64,000 nucleotides of DNA, from the NCBI GenBank assembly GCA_964581815.1, contig CAZORE010000024.1, positions 1 to 64,000 on the forward strand, in the 5' to 3' direction. This DNA comes from Trebonia sp964581815. Its GTDB lineage: Bacteria > Actinomycetota > Actinomycetes > Streptosporangiales > Streptosporangiaceae. Within the stretch, counting starts at the first letter, position 1, and every line of letters starts with the position of its first letter. Made by a program: the position numbers and the translations under genes. This document shows, in pieces, positions 1-7,781 of the stretch. The notes beneath the pieces are model-generated. The model made no database searches, was not told where the DNA came from, and saw only the letters and a program-made list of their open reading frames with translations.

Positions 1-86
1 TCGAGAAGGGCGCCGCCGCCCGCGACGGCCGCGCCTACGCCCGCAGCGCGGAACAGGCTGCGCCGGGAAACGCCGTTTTCTGTCAC
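1..86 (-). CDS. N-terminus of Tat-exported protein (partial)
   Basis: Only the first residues are inside the window; the gene runs off its left edge on the minus strand. The visible N-terminus has a twin-arginine motif (SRRSLFRAAG) followed by an Ala/Gly-rich hydrophobic stretch, which is a Tat signal peptide. I chose the GTG at 86 because GAGAGG lies 8 bases upstream of it; an in-frame ATG at 110 has no comparable ribosome binding site. The mature protein is not visible, so no function can be given. Confidence 0.6.
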   Translation of the reverse strand, partial: MTENGVSRRSLFRAAGVGAAVAGGGALL

Positions 87-273
87 TATCTGAACCTCTC
101 GGTTAGGCATCCCGGCCCGGGGCGAACTGGGGGCCAGGCCGGGATGACATCGGGTATTGCCGTGTGTCTCGTTGCTTACCGCCACGAAGGAACTCGTGAC
201 GTGGTAGCCATAGCGGCAGTGTTGTCCGGTGCCCCGTGAGGAGCATGTTCCGAGTCTGGGATGAAGTGTCCAG

Positions 274-1179
274 ATGTCAACACAAGGTTCTAATATTCGG
301 GACATGCCGCATGACGATTCCGCTGCTTCATCGCAATCGCTTGAGCGCGGCCTGGCGATCCTCGGCACGTTCAGCCCGGACCGTCCCGCGCTCGGAATCA
401 GCGAACTGGCCAAGCGGCTCGGCCTTACCCGCAGCACAACGCACCGCTACGTGGCTACGCTGGCCAGGCTCGGCTTCCTCGACCAGGACGAGACCACGCG
501 GAAGTACCGGCTCGGCATCCGCGTCCTTGACCTGGGATTCGCGGTGCTCGGCTCGCTTGAGCTGCGCGAGATCGCCGCCCCCTACCTGCAGCGGCTTACC
601 GCGGCCACCGGGCACACCTCAAACCTCGCCATCAGGGACGACACCGACGTGATCCTGATCGACCGGATCAGGGGACGTCCCAGCCGTTACCACCACTTCG
701 AGTTCAACCTGCACGTCGGCTCCCGGCTGCCGTCGTACTGCAGCGCGACGGGCAAGGCGCTGCTCGCGTTCCTGCCGCCGCCCGAGCTCGACGAGCTGCT
801 TGACCGCATCGAGCTCCTCCCGCGCGGGCCGCGGACGCTGGGCAGCCGGGCCGCGCTTATCGCGGAGCTTTGCCAGGTGCGCCGCACCGGCCTCGCGTTC
901 AACGACGAGGAACTGGAGAGCGGCCTGCGGTCGATCGCCGTGCCGGTGCGGTCCCGCGCCGGCACGGTTGTCGCCGCCGTCAACCTCGCCGCCCCGTGGT
1001 CCCCCGCGGCGATGAGCGACCTGGCTGACCAGTTCGGGCCGGTGCTGCAGGCGACCGCCCGGCAGATCTCGTCGCTGGTGATCTTATTTACTGGCGGTGG
1101 GCGGCCTCCTCCGCCTCGGCTGCCGGGTCCACCGCGTCGCCCCAGGTGGCGGCGGAGCGGATTACCTCGGGCCTGGTGA
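274..1179 (+). CDS. IclR family transcriptional regulator
   Basis: The protein has the IclR layout: an N-terminal winged helix-turn-helix (about residues 20-80, containing ISELAKRLGLTRSTTHRYVA) and a C-terminal effector-binding domain with the usual SATGKALLA and PVRSRAGTVVAAVNL segments. Such proteins usually repress or activate a nearby catabolic operon, so the convergent amine oxidase/permease genes are natural candidate targets. The family is normally about 250-265 residues. This one is 301 because the last 33 residues (from ILFTGGG) are Pro/Arg-rich and antisense to the permease 3' end, which suggests a lost stop codon or an indel. The start is uncertain: ATG 274 and ATG 304 are both possible and neither has a strong ribosome binding site. 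Confidence 0.85.
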   Translation: MSTQGSNIRDMPHDDSAASSQSLERGLAILGTFSPDRPALGISELAKRLGLTRSTTHRYVATLARLGFLDQDETTRKYRLGIRVLDLGFAVLGSLELREIAAPYLQRLTAATGHTSNLAIRDDTDVILIDRIRGRPSRYHHFEFNLHVGSRLPSYCSATGKALLAFLPPPELDELLDRIELLPRGPRTLGSRAALIAELCQVRRTGLAFNDEELESGLRSIAVPVRSRAGTVVAAVNLAAPWSPAAMSDLADQFGPVLQATARQISSLVILFTGGGRPPPPRLPGPPRRPRWRRSGLPRAW

Positions 1180-2569
1180 ACTTGACGGCGAAGTAACCGA
1201 CCAGGCCGATGGCGGTCCAGGCGAGGAACACGTACGGCAGGGCTTTGAACGAGCCGACGAGCGGCGGGAAGATGTCGTTCGGAATCGCCGTCGGTATCCA
1301 GTTGACGTAGAAGACGAACAGCATGGTGACCGCGCCGAGGACGCCGAGTACCCAGGCGAGCGCTTTGCCCTCGTTGAGCTTGGCCAGGTAGATCGGCGCC
1401 GCCAGGGCGACGAGGCCATAGGCGAGCATGAAGCCGTAGGTGGCCAGCGTGCCCTCCTCACTGCTGAGGGCCGCGTCACCCGAGCCCGCCGCGATATAGG
1501 CGACCGGGATGACGGTCATCGGGATCGCGACCGCCCAGATCGCGATGTCCGGTGCCTTGGTGTGCCTGGAGGTATGCGTGAAGGCCTTGGGCAGCAGCCC
1601 GTCGTGTCCGAGGGACAGCAGCATCCGCGAGCCCGCGGTAAGGCAGGCCAGGGCGCACGCGAACATCGAGCACGTGATGCCGATCGCGATGAAGTGGCCG
1701 AGCTCGCCAAGGCCGACGACGGAGGCGAGCTGCGGCAGCGGGGCGCTTGCCTTGCCGAACGCGGCGTCACCGAATCCGTAGATCTGCGCGTAGACCACGA
1801 TCAGGTAGAACACGCCGATGATGCCGCAGGACCAGATGATCGCGCGGGGCACGGACCGGGCCGGGTCCTTCGCCTCCTGGCCGAGCGCGCCCGCCGATTC
1901 GAAGCCGACGAAGGCGAAGATCGCGAGCACCATGCCCACCACGATGCCGCCGGTGCTCGATCCCTTGAGTGAGAGCTGGTGGGTGTCGATGACCCCGCCG
2001 CTGTGCACGTAGACGGCGATGCACAGGATCAGGATGATCGTCACGGAGACGGCCTCGAGGATGAACGCCACCCGCTGCGAGATCTTGATGTCCGACACCG
2101 CCATGATGGCCGGGGCCAGGCCGCCCACGACGTAGAGGATCCCCCGGACGACGTGGTTGCCCGGCGACAGGCCAAACCCGACCAGGAGATTGTCGCCGTA
2201 GATCTCGAAGCCGAGCACGCAGGCGATCCCGGTGAACAGGTAGCCGAGGACAAGTCCCCATCCCGCGGCACTGCCCGCACCTGGACCGAGCGCCCTGGTC
2301 ACCCAGACGTAGAACGAGCCCGCGCTGTTGATCCTGGTCGCGAACTGCGACGCGCAGTACGCGACGACGAGCAGGATGACGATGCTGATCGCGAACGACA
2401 CCCAGGCACCGTTGCCGGCCGAGTAGAAGACGAAAAGCGGTAGCAGCGCCATGGCCGCGCTTGGTGCCATGTTGGCCACCGACTGGGCGAGTACCTCAGG
2501 GAAGGAGAGGACCCGTTTCTGCAACGTGATGCCGTAATCGGCCTTGGTCTCGCTCTGGGCAGTAGCCAT
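1088..2569 (-). CDS. APC family amino acid/amine permease
   Basis: This 493-residue, strongly hydrophobic protein has the roughly 12-helix layout of the amino acid-polyamine-organocation superfamily. An early loop carries the helix-breaking segment SVANMAPSAAMAL, and INSAGSFYVWVTRALGP is typical of the family's second and third helices. It should import an amino acid or amine across the cytoplasmic membrane. It lies 100 bases downstream of a copper amine oxidase on the same strand, with GAGGAACGGGAGC before its ATG, so transporter and oxidase are probably co-transcribed and the substrate is likely a primary amine. Its 3' end overlaps the convergent IclR gene by 92 bases. The specific substrate cannot be read from sequence. 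Confidence 0.85.
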   Translation of the reverse strand: MATAQSETKADYGITLQKRVLSFPEVLAQSVANMAPSAAMALLPLFVFYSAGNGAWVSFAISIVILLVVAYCASQFATRINSAGSFYVWVTRALGPGAGSAAGWGLVLGYLFTGIACVLGFEIYGDNLLVGFGLSPGNHVVRGILYVVGGLAPAIMAVSDIKISQRVAFILEAVSVTIILILCIAVYVHSGGVIDTHQLSLKGSSTGGIVVGMVLAIFAFVGFESAGALGQEAKDPARSVPRAIIWSCGIIGVFYLIVVYAQIYGFGDAAFGKASAPLPQLASVVGLGELGHFIAIGITCSMFACALACLTAGSRMLLSLGHDGLLPKAFTHTSRHTKAPDIAIWAVAIPMTVIPVAYIAAGSGDAALSSEEGTLATYGFMLAYGLVALAAPIYLAKLNEGKALAWVLGVLGAVTMLFVFYVNWIPTAIPNDIFPPLVGSFKALPYVFLAWTAIGLVGYFAVKFTRPEVIRSAATWGDAVDPAAEAEEAAHRQ

Positions 2570-2669
2570 GCTCCCGTTCCTCTTATTTATGAGTTTTTCT
2601 GTCTTTTAAGTAGGTTTTCTCGCTGGCGCGTCACGACTGGCGGCAGGAATGGAGGTCTTCGCCTTGGCG

Positions 2670-4646
2670 CTAACCGTGGTGGCAGTGGCTGCCGCCGGGC
2701 TGCGGGTTGTCCAGGGACGGGTTGCCGGTGAAGAAGCCGGCCGGGAGCAGCTTGAAGCCGATCGGGTGCACCGGCATCACCGGCCAGTCCTCCGGGCGGG
2801 CCACGTGGTTGGTGCCGAAGGTGAACCAGACCACCACGTCGGTGTCGGTGAGGCTGCGTTCCCGCGCCGCGAAGGCCGGCAGGCCGGCGCCGCCTGCTGC
2901 CTGGTTGGGGTAGTCGCCGGTGGCGAACAGCTCGTCCCGGTCGTAGGCGGTGACCCAGACCGGGTGGAACATGAACGGCGCGCGCCTGGCGACCGCGGAG
3001 CCGGGGTGGGCGAACGGCCGGATCACGTTGTTCGGCAGCAGCTTGTAGCCGACCGGCTGGCCGAGGGAGTTGCGGACGTTCTCGTTGACGACCTTCCAGT
3101 AGCGGCCCGCGAGCGGATCGGCATCGCGCCTCGCCATGGTCTCGTCCGCGATCAGCACCTCCTTGGGGCGCCACGCGTTCCCGACCGGGTTGGCCGGGCC
3201 TTCCGGGTCGGCGGTCGGGGTGACCTCGTAGACGCGGTTGGCGGTGCCGTCGACCGCCATGTCCAGGCGGACGTTGAAGAAGTGCTGGTGGTGCGGCCCG
3301 TACACGCCGGGGGCGACGAGGACGCCGTACTCCGGGGTCTCACCGTCGGCGACGACGCCGTTGGAGATCACGCCGGACAGCTTGACCTCGTACTCGATCG
3401 TGCCGTCCTGGTACAGGTACCAGTAGTAGGCGTACTCGTAGTTCCCGACGGTGACGATGCTGGAGATGACCATCCGGCGCATGCGGCGCACCTCGACATA
3501 GCCGGTGCGGAAGTCGGTGTGCTTCCAGGCGATGCCGTGGTCCTCTTCGTGCAGGCAGATGGCGTTCGGCAAGACGACCGCACGGCCATCGTTGTCGTTG
3601 ACCACGCCGTCCAGGTAGACGATCTCGCCGAGGCAGTCGCAGCCGAGTTCGAGTGAGTTGGTGAGCAGGCCGATGCCGTACTCCCCTTCGTCGAGAACCA
3701 GCTTGCGGTAGTGCATCGGGCCCGGGTCACCGTACGGGACGAACATCTCGCTCAGGCTGGCACGGTGGATGATGCTCCGTCCCGCGTAGCCGATGCGGTG
3801 CAGGACCAGGCCTTCTCTTGCCGTGAAGCCGATCCGCAGGTCCCACTTCTGCCAGGTCAGCCGGTTGCCGTCGAGGGCGAAGCTCGGTCCTTCGTGCTGG
3901 GTGATGTCAAGCGGCTTGACGTCTTGCCGTGGTCCGTCGGGGAAGTAGGGAACGTTGTCCGGCTCGGCGATCTTGGCGACAGAGTAGTTGGCCTTCTTCT
4001 TCGGCACCGGGATGACGCCGTGGTCTTCCACGCTCACCACGGTCAGTGTGTCGAGGTCTACCAGGGTGACCACGCCGTCGACCGGGTGAGCGTAGCCGTT
4101 GTCGTCCGGGTCGTCGCGCACCCAGGTGAGCGGCGAGACGAAGCGGCCGTCGTCGGGGCCGACGCCAGGCTCGACGTTCGGCGTGGACCAGGGATCGATC
4201 ATGCACAGGTCGAAATTGGTGATGCCGCGCTTGCGCATCGCCGACTGCCAGCGCGGGTCCTTGCGCACGATGTCCTCGGCGGCGAGGAACTCCTCGAGCA
4301 TGACGCTTGGCTGGACGCCGGGAACCCGCTGGTAGTCGATGACCTCGCCGTCGGGGAGCCTGACGATGCCCTGGTAGGTAGCGTGCTCGGCCCGTTCCCT
4401 GATGACGACCTTGACCAGCCGGTCTGGCGCGCTGCTGCCGCCGCTGTTCTCGAAGGCGATGACTTCCTGCCTGGCAGGCTCGTAGAGCGAGACGTAGACG
4501 AACCGCGCGGAGCCGGCCAGGCCCTTGGCGGCCTTGACGGCGGCCGAGGCCGCCTCGATCTCGGCGGCGGTCAGCGGGGCGAGCGGGTGCGGCGCCGTCG
4601 CGGGGGCGCCTTCCGCTGAATCCTGGGCATCTACGAGAAAGGCCAT
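2670..4646 (-). CDS. copper-containing primary-amine oxidase
   Basis: The 658-residue protein closely resembles Arthrobacter-type copper amine oxidases, which oxidise primary amines to aldehyde, ammonia and hydrogen peroxide. The topaquinone precursor is Tyr403 in the N-Y-E-Y motif. The copper ligands are His453 and His455 (HQH) and His614 (TNHVARPEDWPVMP). Asp319 in LDEGEYGIG aligns with the family's catalytic base. The N2/N3 domains and the long C-terminal beta-sandwich are all present, and length matches the family. No signal peptide is visible, so it is probably cytoplasmic. It appears to be the first gene of an operon with the APC permease. Tyramine, phenylethylamine or histamine are plausible substrates, by inference only. 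The tail GGSHCHHG is His-rich. Confidence 0.95.
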   Translation of the reverse strand: MAFLVDAQDSAEGAPATAPHPLAPLTAAEIEAASAAVKAAKGLAGSARFVYVSLYEPARQEVIAFENSGGSSAPDRLVKVVIRERAEHATYQGIVRLPDGEVIDYQRVPGVQPSVMLEEFLAAEDIVRKDPRWQSAMRKRGITNFDLCMIDPWSTPNVEPGVGPDDGRFVSPLTWVRDDPDDNGYAHPVDGVVTLVDLDTLTVVSVEDHGVIPVPKKKANYSVAKIAEPDNVPYFPDGPRQDVKPLDITQHEGPSFALDGNRLTWQKWDLRIGFTAREGLVLHRIGYAGRSIIHRASLSEMFVPYGDPGPMHYRKLVLDEGEYGIGLLTNSLELGCDCLGEIVYLDGVVNDNDGRAVVLPNAICLHEEDHGIAWKHTDFRTGYVEVRRMRRMVISSIVTVGNYEYAYYWYLYQDGTIEYEVKLSGVISNGVVADGETPEYGVLVAPGVYGPHHQHFFNVRLDMAVDGTANRVYEVTPTADPEGPANPVGNAWRPKEVLIADETMARRDADPLAGRYWKVVNENVRNSLGQPVGYKLLPNNVIRPFAHPGSAVARRAPFMFHPVWVTAYDRDELFATGDYPNQAAGGAGLPAFAARERSLTDTDVVVWFTFGTNHVARPEDWPVMPVHPIGFKLLPAGFFTGNPSLDNPQPGGSHCHHG

Positions 4647-4759
4647 GAGAACAGGACAAACGTTGAAAATTACGGTGTCAACATCGGAATGTTACGCGCG
4701 TGTGACGTGCATCACCAGGGACGCCTCTGGACCACCCATGCAGCGGCAGACAACCCAGA

Positions 4760-4888
4760 TCACCTGCGGTGTTCCACGTCGCGGAACTTCATTGGGCGGC
4801 GCCGGGACCTCGCGTCGCCGCCGACGGCGAGCAGCAGGATCACGCCGAGGGTGATCTGCTCGTACAGCGGGTTCCAGCGTGTCCGACA
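4760..4888 (-). pseudogene. C-terminal remnant of sugar ABC transporter permease
   Basis: Reading the minus strand gives RWNPLYEQITLGVILLLAV followed by a short Arg-rich tail and a stop at 4760. This is the last transmembrane helix and tail of ribose/xylose-type (RbsC-like) ABC permeases. Nothing upstream continues the frame as a permease, so only the extreme C-terminus survives. It sits in the 417-base gap between the amine oxidase start and the tRNA-Gly gene. The rest of that gap shows nothing I can identify. Confidence 0.45.
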
Positions 4889-5063
4889 AGCGGACAGAGC
4901 CTTCTCTGGGCCGTTCAGGTAAAGGCCGTCGGGCTACTGGAGCCACGCTCTCGTTCCGATCATCACTTGCCGCATCCCGGGTGACGGGCGCGCCAGCCGT
5001 GCGGAGACGCGGTGCGAGCCGGTACGCTACTTGGGACAGTCACCGGCCCCGGCCGACGGTCAC

Positions 5064-5134
<71 letters not shown>

Positions 5135-5433
5135 CTTTTTCTTCGCAGCTCATGAGCTTCATTCGGCTATCTTTTCGCTACTGCCGTGGCACTTGATTGG
5201 ATGGCGTGCCCGTTGCGTGCCCGGCGGCCTTGCGGCGCCGCCCGGTTTGTCGGTGCCGATGCTCGCAGTTCCAGCGTCGGGCCTGCCTGTGGCCGCAGGT
5301 CAGGACATTGCCCCAGCCTCCGGCCAGCACACCGCCCGGCTGTCGCGCTCAGGGCGCCACAGCTCGGCGGCGTGACTGGCTCCTTCAGCACGAGCACCGC
5401 CGAATTCGTCCGCTGGGTCCACCGGGGCGGAGC
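5135..5433. other. unassigned stretch downstream of tRNA-Gly
   Basis: About 300 bases between the tRNA and the MerR promoter. Several short open frames occur on both strands, but none has a recognisable motif, a good ribosome binding site or a family resemblance. I searched for an integrase remnant or a repeat of the tRNA 3' end, as expected beside a tRNA insertion site, and saw none here. Confidence 0.4.
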
Positions 5434-5464
5434 TTGACTTGAAGTGCTTCAAGTTTCCGATACT
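5434..5464 (+). promoter_or_regulatory. MerR-type promoter with 19-bp spacer and palindromic operator
   Basis: TTGACT (5434-5439) and GATACT (5459-5464) are separated by 19 bases, the unusually long spacer typical of promoters controlled by MerR-family regulators. The palindrome ACTTGAAGTGCTTCAAGT (5437-5454) lies in the spacer, where a MerR dimer would bind. Transcription would start at about the ATG at 5471, suggesting a leaderless mRNA. This predicts autoregulation of the MerR-SDR operon. Confidence 0.7.
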
Positions 5465-5470
5465 GGCCGT

Positions 5471-5920
5471 ATGGACGAGGACTGGATGACGATCGCCGAG
5501 GCTGCGGCCCGGTGCGGCCTGCCGGAGAGCACGCTGCGCTACTGGGAACGCATCGGCCTGGTCAACCGGGTGCGGCGCGACGCCTCAAGCGGGCACCGGC
5601 GCTACCGTCCCGAGGACGTCGCCACCCTCGAGACCCTGGGCAACCTGCGCGCCGTCGGGCTGAGCATCGAAGACATGCGGGCCTACCTGGCCAGCGCCCG
5701 GCGGGGCGACGAGGCGGCCGGCGAGCAGCGGGAGCTCTTCGAGGCCCATGCCCGCCGCCTAGCCGATGAGGTGGCCGCGCTCGAGCTGCGCCGTCGTTAC
5801 CTGGACCTCAAGGTCCGCTACTGGAGCGCCCGCGAGGCAGGCGACCTGGACAAGGCCGCTGCCGTCGCCGAGGAACTCGCTCCGGTCATCCGCCGCATGA
5901 ACCCAAAGGACAGCACATGA
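5471..5920 (+). CDS. MerR family transcriptional regulator
   Basis: The N-terminus has the MerR winged helix (TIAEAAARCGLPESTLRYWE, then RYRPEDVATLETLGNLRAVGLSIEDM). A coiled-coil dimerisation helix with ELRRRYLDLKVRYWSA follows. There is no metal-binding Cys cluster, so it belongs with the drug or small-molecule type rather than the mercury type. I placed the start at ATG 5471, giving 149 residues. An upstream in-frame GTG at 5444 would fall inside the palindromic operator. The stop overlaps the start of the downstream SDR gene by four bases (ATGA), so the two are translationally coupled and the SDR is the likely regulated product. Confidence 0.9.
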   Translation: MDEDWMTIAEAAARCGLPESTLRYWERIGLVNRVRRDASSGHRRYRPEDVATLETLGNLRAVGLSIEDMRAYLASARRGDEAAGEQRELFEAHARRLADEVAALELRRRYLDLKVRYWSAREAGDLDKAAAVAEELAPVIRRMNPKDST

Positions 5921-6864
5921 TCACCACCCGCGTCACCTCCCCGTTCGGCTTCGAGTCCACCGCGGCCGAGGTGGTCGCCGGCATCGACCTGCACGGCCGG
6001 CGGGCCCTGGTCACCGGGGCAGCCAGCGGGATCGGCGTGGAAACGGCCCGCGCCCTGGCCTCGGCCGGCGCCGAGACGGTCATCGCCGCCCGCGACCTGG
6101 CCGCCGCGGAGCGGACCGCCGCCGGCATCCGGGCCACGACCGGGAACCCGGCCGTCTCGGTGGCCCGGCTCGACCTGCTCGACCGCGGCTCCGTCGACCA
6201 GCTGGCCCGCGACCTCACCGGCCCGCTGCACATCCTGGTCAACAACGCCGGGGTGATGGCCGTCCCCGAACTGCGCCGCAGCCCGGAAGGACATGAGCTG
6301 CAGTTCGCGACCAACCACCTCGGCCACTTCCGCCTCGCCCTGGGGCTGCTGCCCGCGCTGCGGGCCGCCGGCGGCGCCCGGGTGGTCTCGGTCAGCTCCC
6401 GAGCCCACCTGAACTCCCCGGTCATCTTCGACGACATCGACTTCCGCGGCCGCCCGTACGACCCGGCGCTGGCGTACGCCCAGTCCAAGACCGCGAACGT
6501 GCTGTTCGCGGTAGCCGCCGCCCGGCACTGGGGCGGTGACGGGATCGAGGTCAACGCCCTGCACCCGGGGGCCATCGCCGACTCCAGCCTCTCCCGCTAC
6601 TACGACCCGGCGGTACTCGACGCGCTGCGCTCGTCCGGGCGGTACACCTACAAGACGCTCGCTCAGGGCGCGGCGACCAGCGTCTACGTGGCTACCTCGC
6701 CGCGGCTCAACGGCGTGGTCGGCCGTTACTTCGAGAACTGCCAGGAAGACACCCCGGACGACCCGACCGTCGCCGGCACCGACGCCGCCGGGGTCGCCGC
6801 CTACGCGCTCGACCCCGAAGCCGCAGAACGGCTCTGGGCCGTGTCCGGGCAGATGAACCAGTAA
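5917..6864 (+). CDS. SDR family oxidoreductase
   Basis: This 315-residue short-chain dehydrogenase/reductase has the cofactor motif TGAASGIG (residues 33-40), the NNAGVM structural motif, and the active-site pair Tyr187/Lys191 in YAQSK, preceded by SVSSRAH. The layout and length fit the retinol-dehydrogenase-like/protochlorophyllide-reductase-like branch that often accompanies MerR regulators in actinobacteria. The fold predicts an NAD(P)-dependent carbonyl or alcohol oxidoreductase; the substrate is unknown. It is co-transcribed with the MerR gene. The truncated SDR at 23664-23843 resembles its N-terminus (similar TAEEV-AGVDLHG-RA-VTGA-SGIG-ETAR-LA-AGA order), so that fragment comes from a paralogue. 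Confidence 0.93.
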   Translation: MITTRVTSPFGFESTAAEVVAGIDLHGRRALVTGAASGIGVETARALASAGAETVIAARDLAAAERTAAGIRATTGNPAVSVARLDLLDRGSVDQLARDLTGPLHILVNNAGVMAVPELRRSPEGHELQFATNHLGHFRLALGLLPALRAAGGARVVSVSSRAHLNSPVIFDDIDFRGRPYDPALAYAQSKTANVLFAVAAARHWGGDGIEVNALHPGAIADSSLSRYYDPAVLDALRSSGRYTYKTLAQGAATSVYVATSPRLNGVVGRYFENCQEDTPDDPTVAGTDAAGVAAYALDPEAAERLWAVSGQMNQ

Positions 6865-6994
6865 CCGAACCCGGCGACCAGAGCCGGAAACAGTTTCCCC
6901 GGGCATGCGGAGCCCGGCTGGGAGCGGCCAGGGCACGACGAGATGTCAGCGAGAAGGCCCGGTGACAGACATGCCGATCCGCGACGTCCCAGGC

Positions 6995-7021
6995 AGCCCG
7001 GTTCGATTCCCGCTGCCCGGT
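6995..7021 (+). other. possible tRNA 3'-end-like remnant
   Basis: GGTTCGATTCCCG (7000-7012) matches the T-loop region of the tRNA-Gly gene at 5064-5134 exactly and is followed by TGCCCGG, which could be the 3' half of an acceptor stem. No complete cloverleaf can be drawn upstream. It may be a remnant of a tRNA-targeted integration or chance. Evidence is weak. Confidence 0.25.
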
Positions 7022-7022
7022 C

Positions 7023-7445
7023 TCAGAGGTTGTTTGGTCTCGCCTTAACGCTGACTATCTCGACAAGCCCCTCCGTACCCTGAAAGTCGGCTGGGTTGGC
7101 CGTGTACAGCGGGAGCAGGTTGCTAGCGGCCGTTGCCGCGATCTGCAGGTCCGAAGAGCGCTTGCGCGGTTGCCGGCCGGCAGCACGAACCGCGGCGCAG
7201 ATCTGGCCGTAGAGCCTGGCCGCGCCCTGATCGTACGGCAGCGGGTCGAAGGTCGCCTCGACATGCTGCAGGACGGCCACCCGTCCCGCGCGCTTTGCCG
7301 GATCGTCGGTGGCGTGCGGGCCGTAGGACAACTCGCCCAGCGTCACTGCCGTGATCAAGATCGTGTCGGGCAATTCCGAAGGGTCGAAGAGCCTGAGTGC
7401 GGCGATGATGCTGGTGTCTACGACGCCGGCGTCATGGGCGGTCAC
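7023..7445 (-). CDS. vapC: PIN-domain toxin (VapC-like)
   Basis: The 140-residue protein has the PIN nuclease acidic residues: Asp10 (VVDTS), Glu38 (TLGELSYGPH), Asp99 (SSDLQIAATA) and Asp120 (NPADF). Such toxins cleave RNA, often tRNA, when released from the antitoxin. Its GTG start overlaps the antitoxin stop by four bases (GTGA), so it is the second gene of a type II module. It is clearly paralogous to the toxin at 14888-15370; both share a DP-ELPD motif and a T-ELS-GPH motif. The RNA target is unknown. Confidence 0.9.
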   Translation of the reverse strand: MTAHDAGVVDTSIIAALRLFDPSELPDTILITAVTLGELSYGPHATDDPAKRAGRVAVLQHVEATFDPLPYDQGAARLYGQICAAVRAAGRQPRKRSSDLQIAATAASNLLPLYTANPADFQGTEGLVEIVSVKARPNNL

Positions 7446-7729
7446 AGTCCGGTTCCTTCATACGGATCGCGTAGATCCTGGCTGACGTCCTCATCCAGGT
7501 CGCCACGCAGTTCGTCCGCATCAACGACCGGCGCCGTGGCGAAGATGGCAAAAACCTCGCCTTTCGGGATGGCCCGGCGCCGACGGATCGGGATCATCCT
7601 CGCCAGCGGCTCGCCGTTCAGCGTGAGCGTGTACGCGCGCCCCTGCCGAAGGCCGCGGGTGACTGCCCCAGAGTCCGCCACGAACTGCCGGACGCTGACG
7701 TCGGTCACGGGTTCTTCCGGGAGTGTCAT
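7442..7729 (-). CDS. Phd/YefM-type antitoxin
   Basis: A 95-residue protein with the Phd/YefM N-terminal DNA-binding and dimerisation fold (DVSVRQFVADSGAVTRGLRQG, continuing to LNGEPLARMIPIRRRR). An acidic C-terminus should wrap the toxin. I chose ATG 7729, where the family resemblance begins. An open frame extends further upstream to 7864, but that part is low-complexity and covers the putative promoter. It precedes and overlaps the PIN toxin, and should neutralise it and repress their shared promoter. Confidence 0.85.
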   Translation of the reverse strand: MTLPEEPVTDVSVRQFVADSGAVTRGLRQGRAYTLTLNGEPLARMIPIRRRRAIPKGEVFAIFATAPVVDADELRGDLDEDVSQDLRDPYEGTGL

Positions 7730-7737
7730 GGTCCCAT

Positions 7738-7765
7738 GATACCTCGCCGTACCACGCTGTACCAC
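7738..7765 (-). promoter_or_regulatory. toxin-antitoxin promoter/operator
   Basis: Two direct copies of GTACCAC (7749-7755 and 7759-7765) are 10 bases apart, one helical turn, just upstream of the antitoxin start. Read on the minus strand, TATCAT at 7738-7743 could be a -10 box placed so that the mRNA would be nearly leaderless. Binding by the antitoxin is inferred from position only. Confidence 0.4.
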
Positions 7766-7781
7766 ACCAGCCGCCAGGCCG

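Noticed and set aside
236..652. Open frame with a good GAGGAG site before ATG 245
   Set aside because: It is out of frame with the IclR gene and its product has no family resemblance. At most it is a short upstream frame.
6899..7021. Possible selenocysteine tRNA formed by CCGGGCA at 6900 and TGCCCGG at 7014
   Set aside because: The distance is too long, no anticodon arm with TCA can be drawn, and only the T-loop consensus is convincing.
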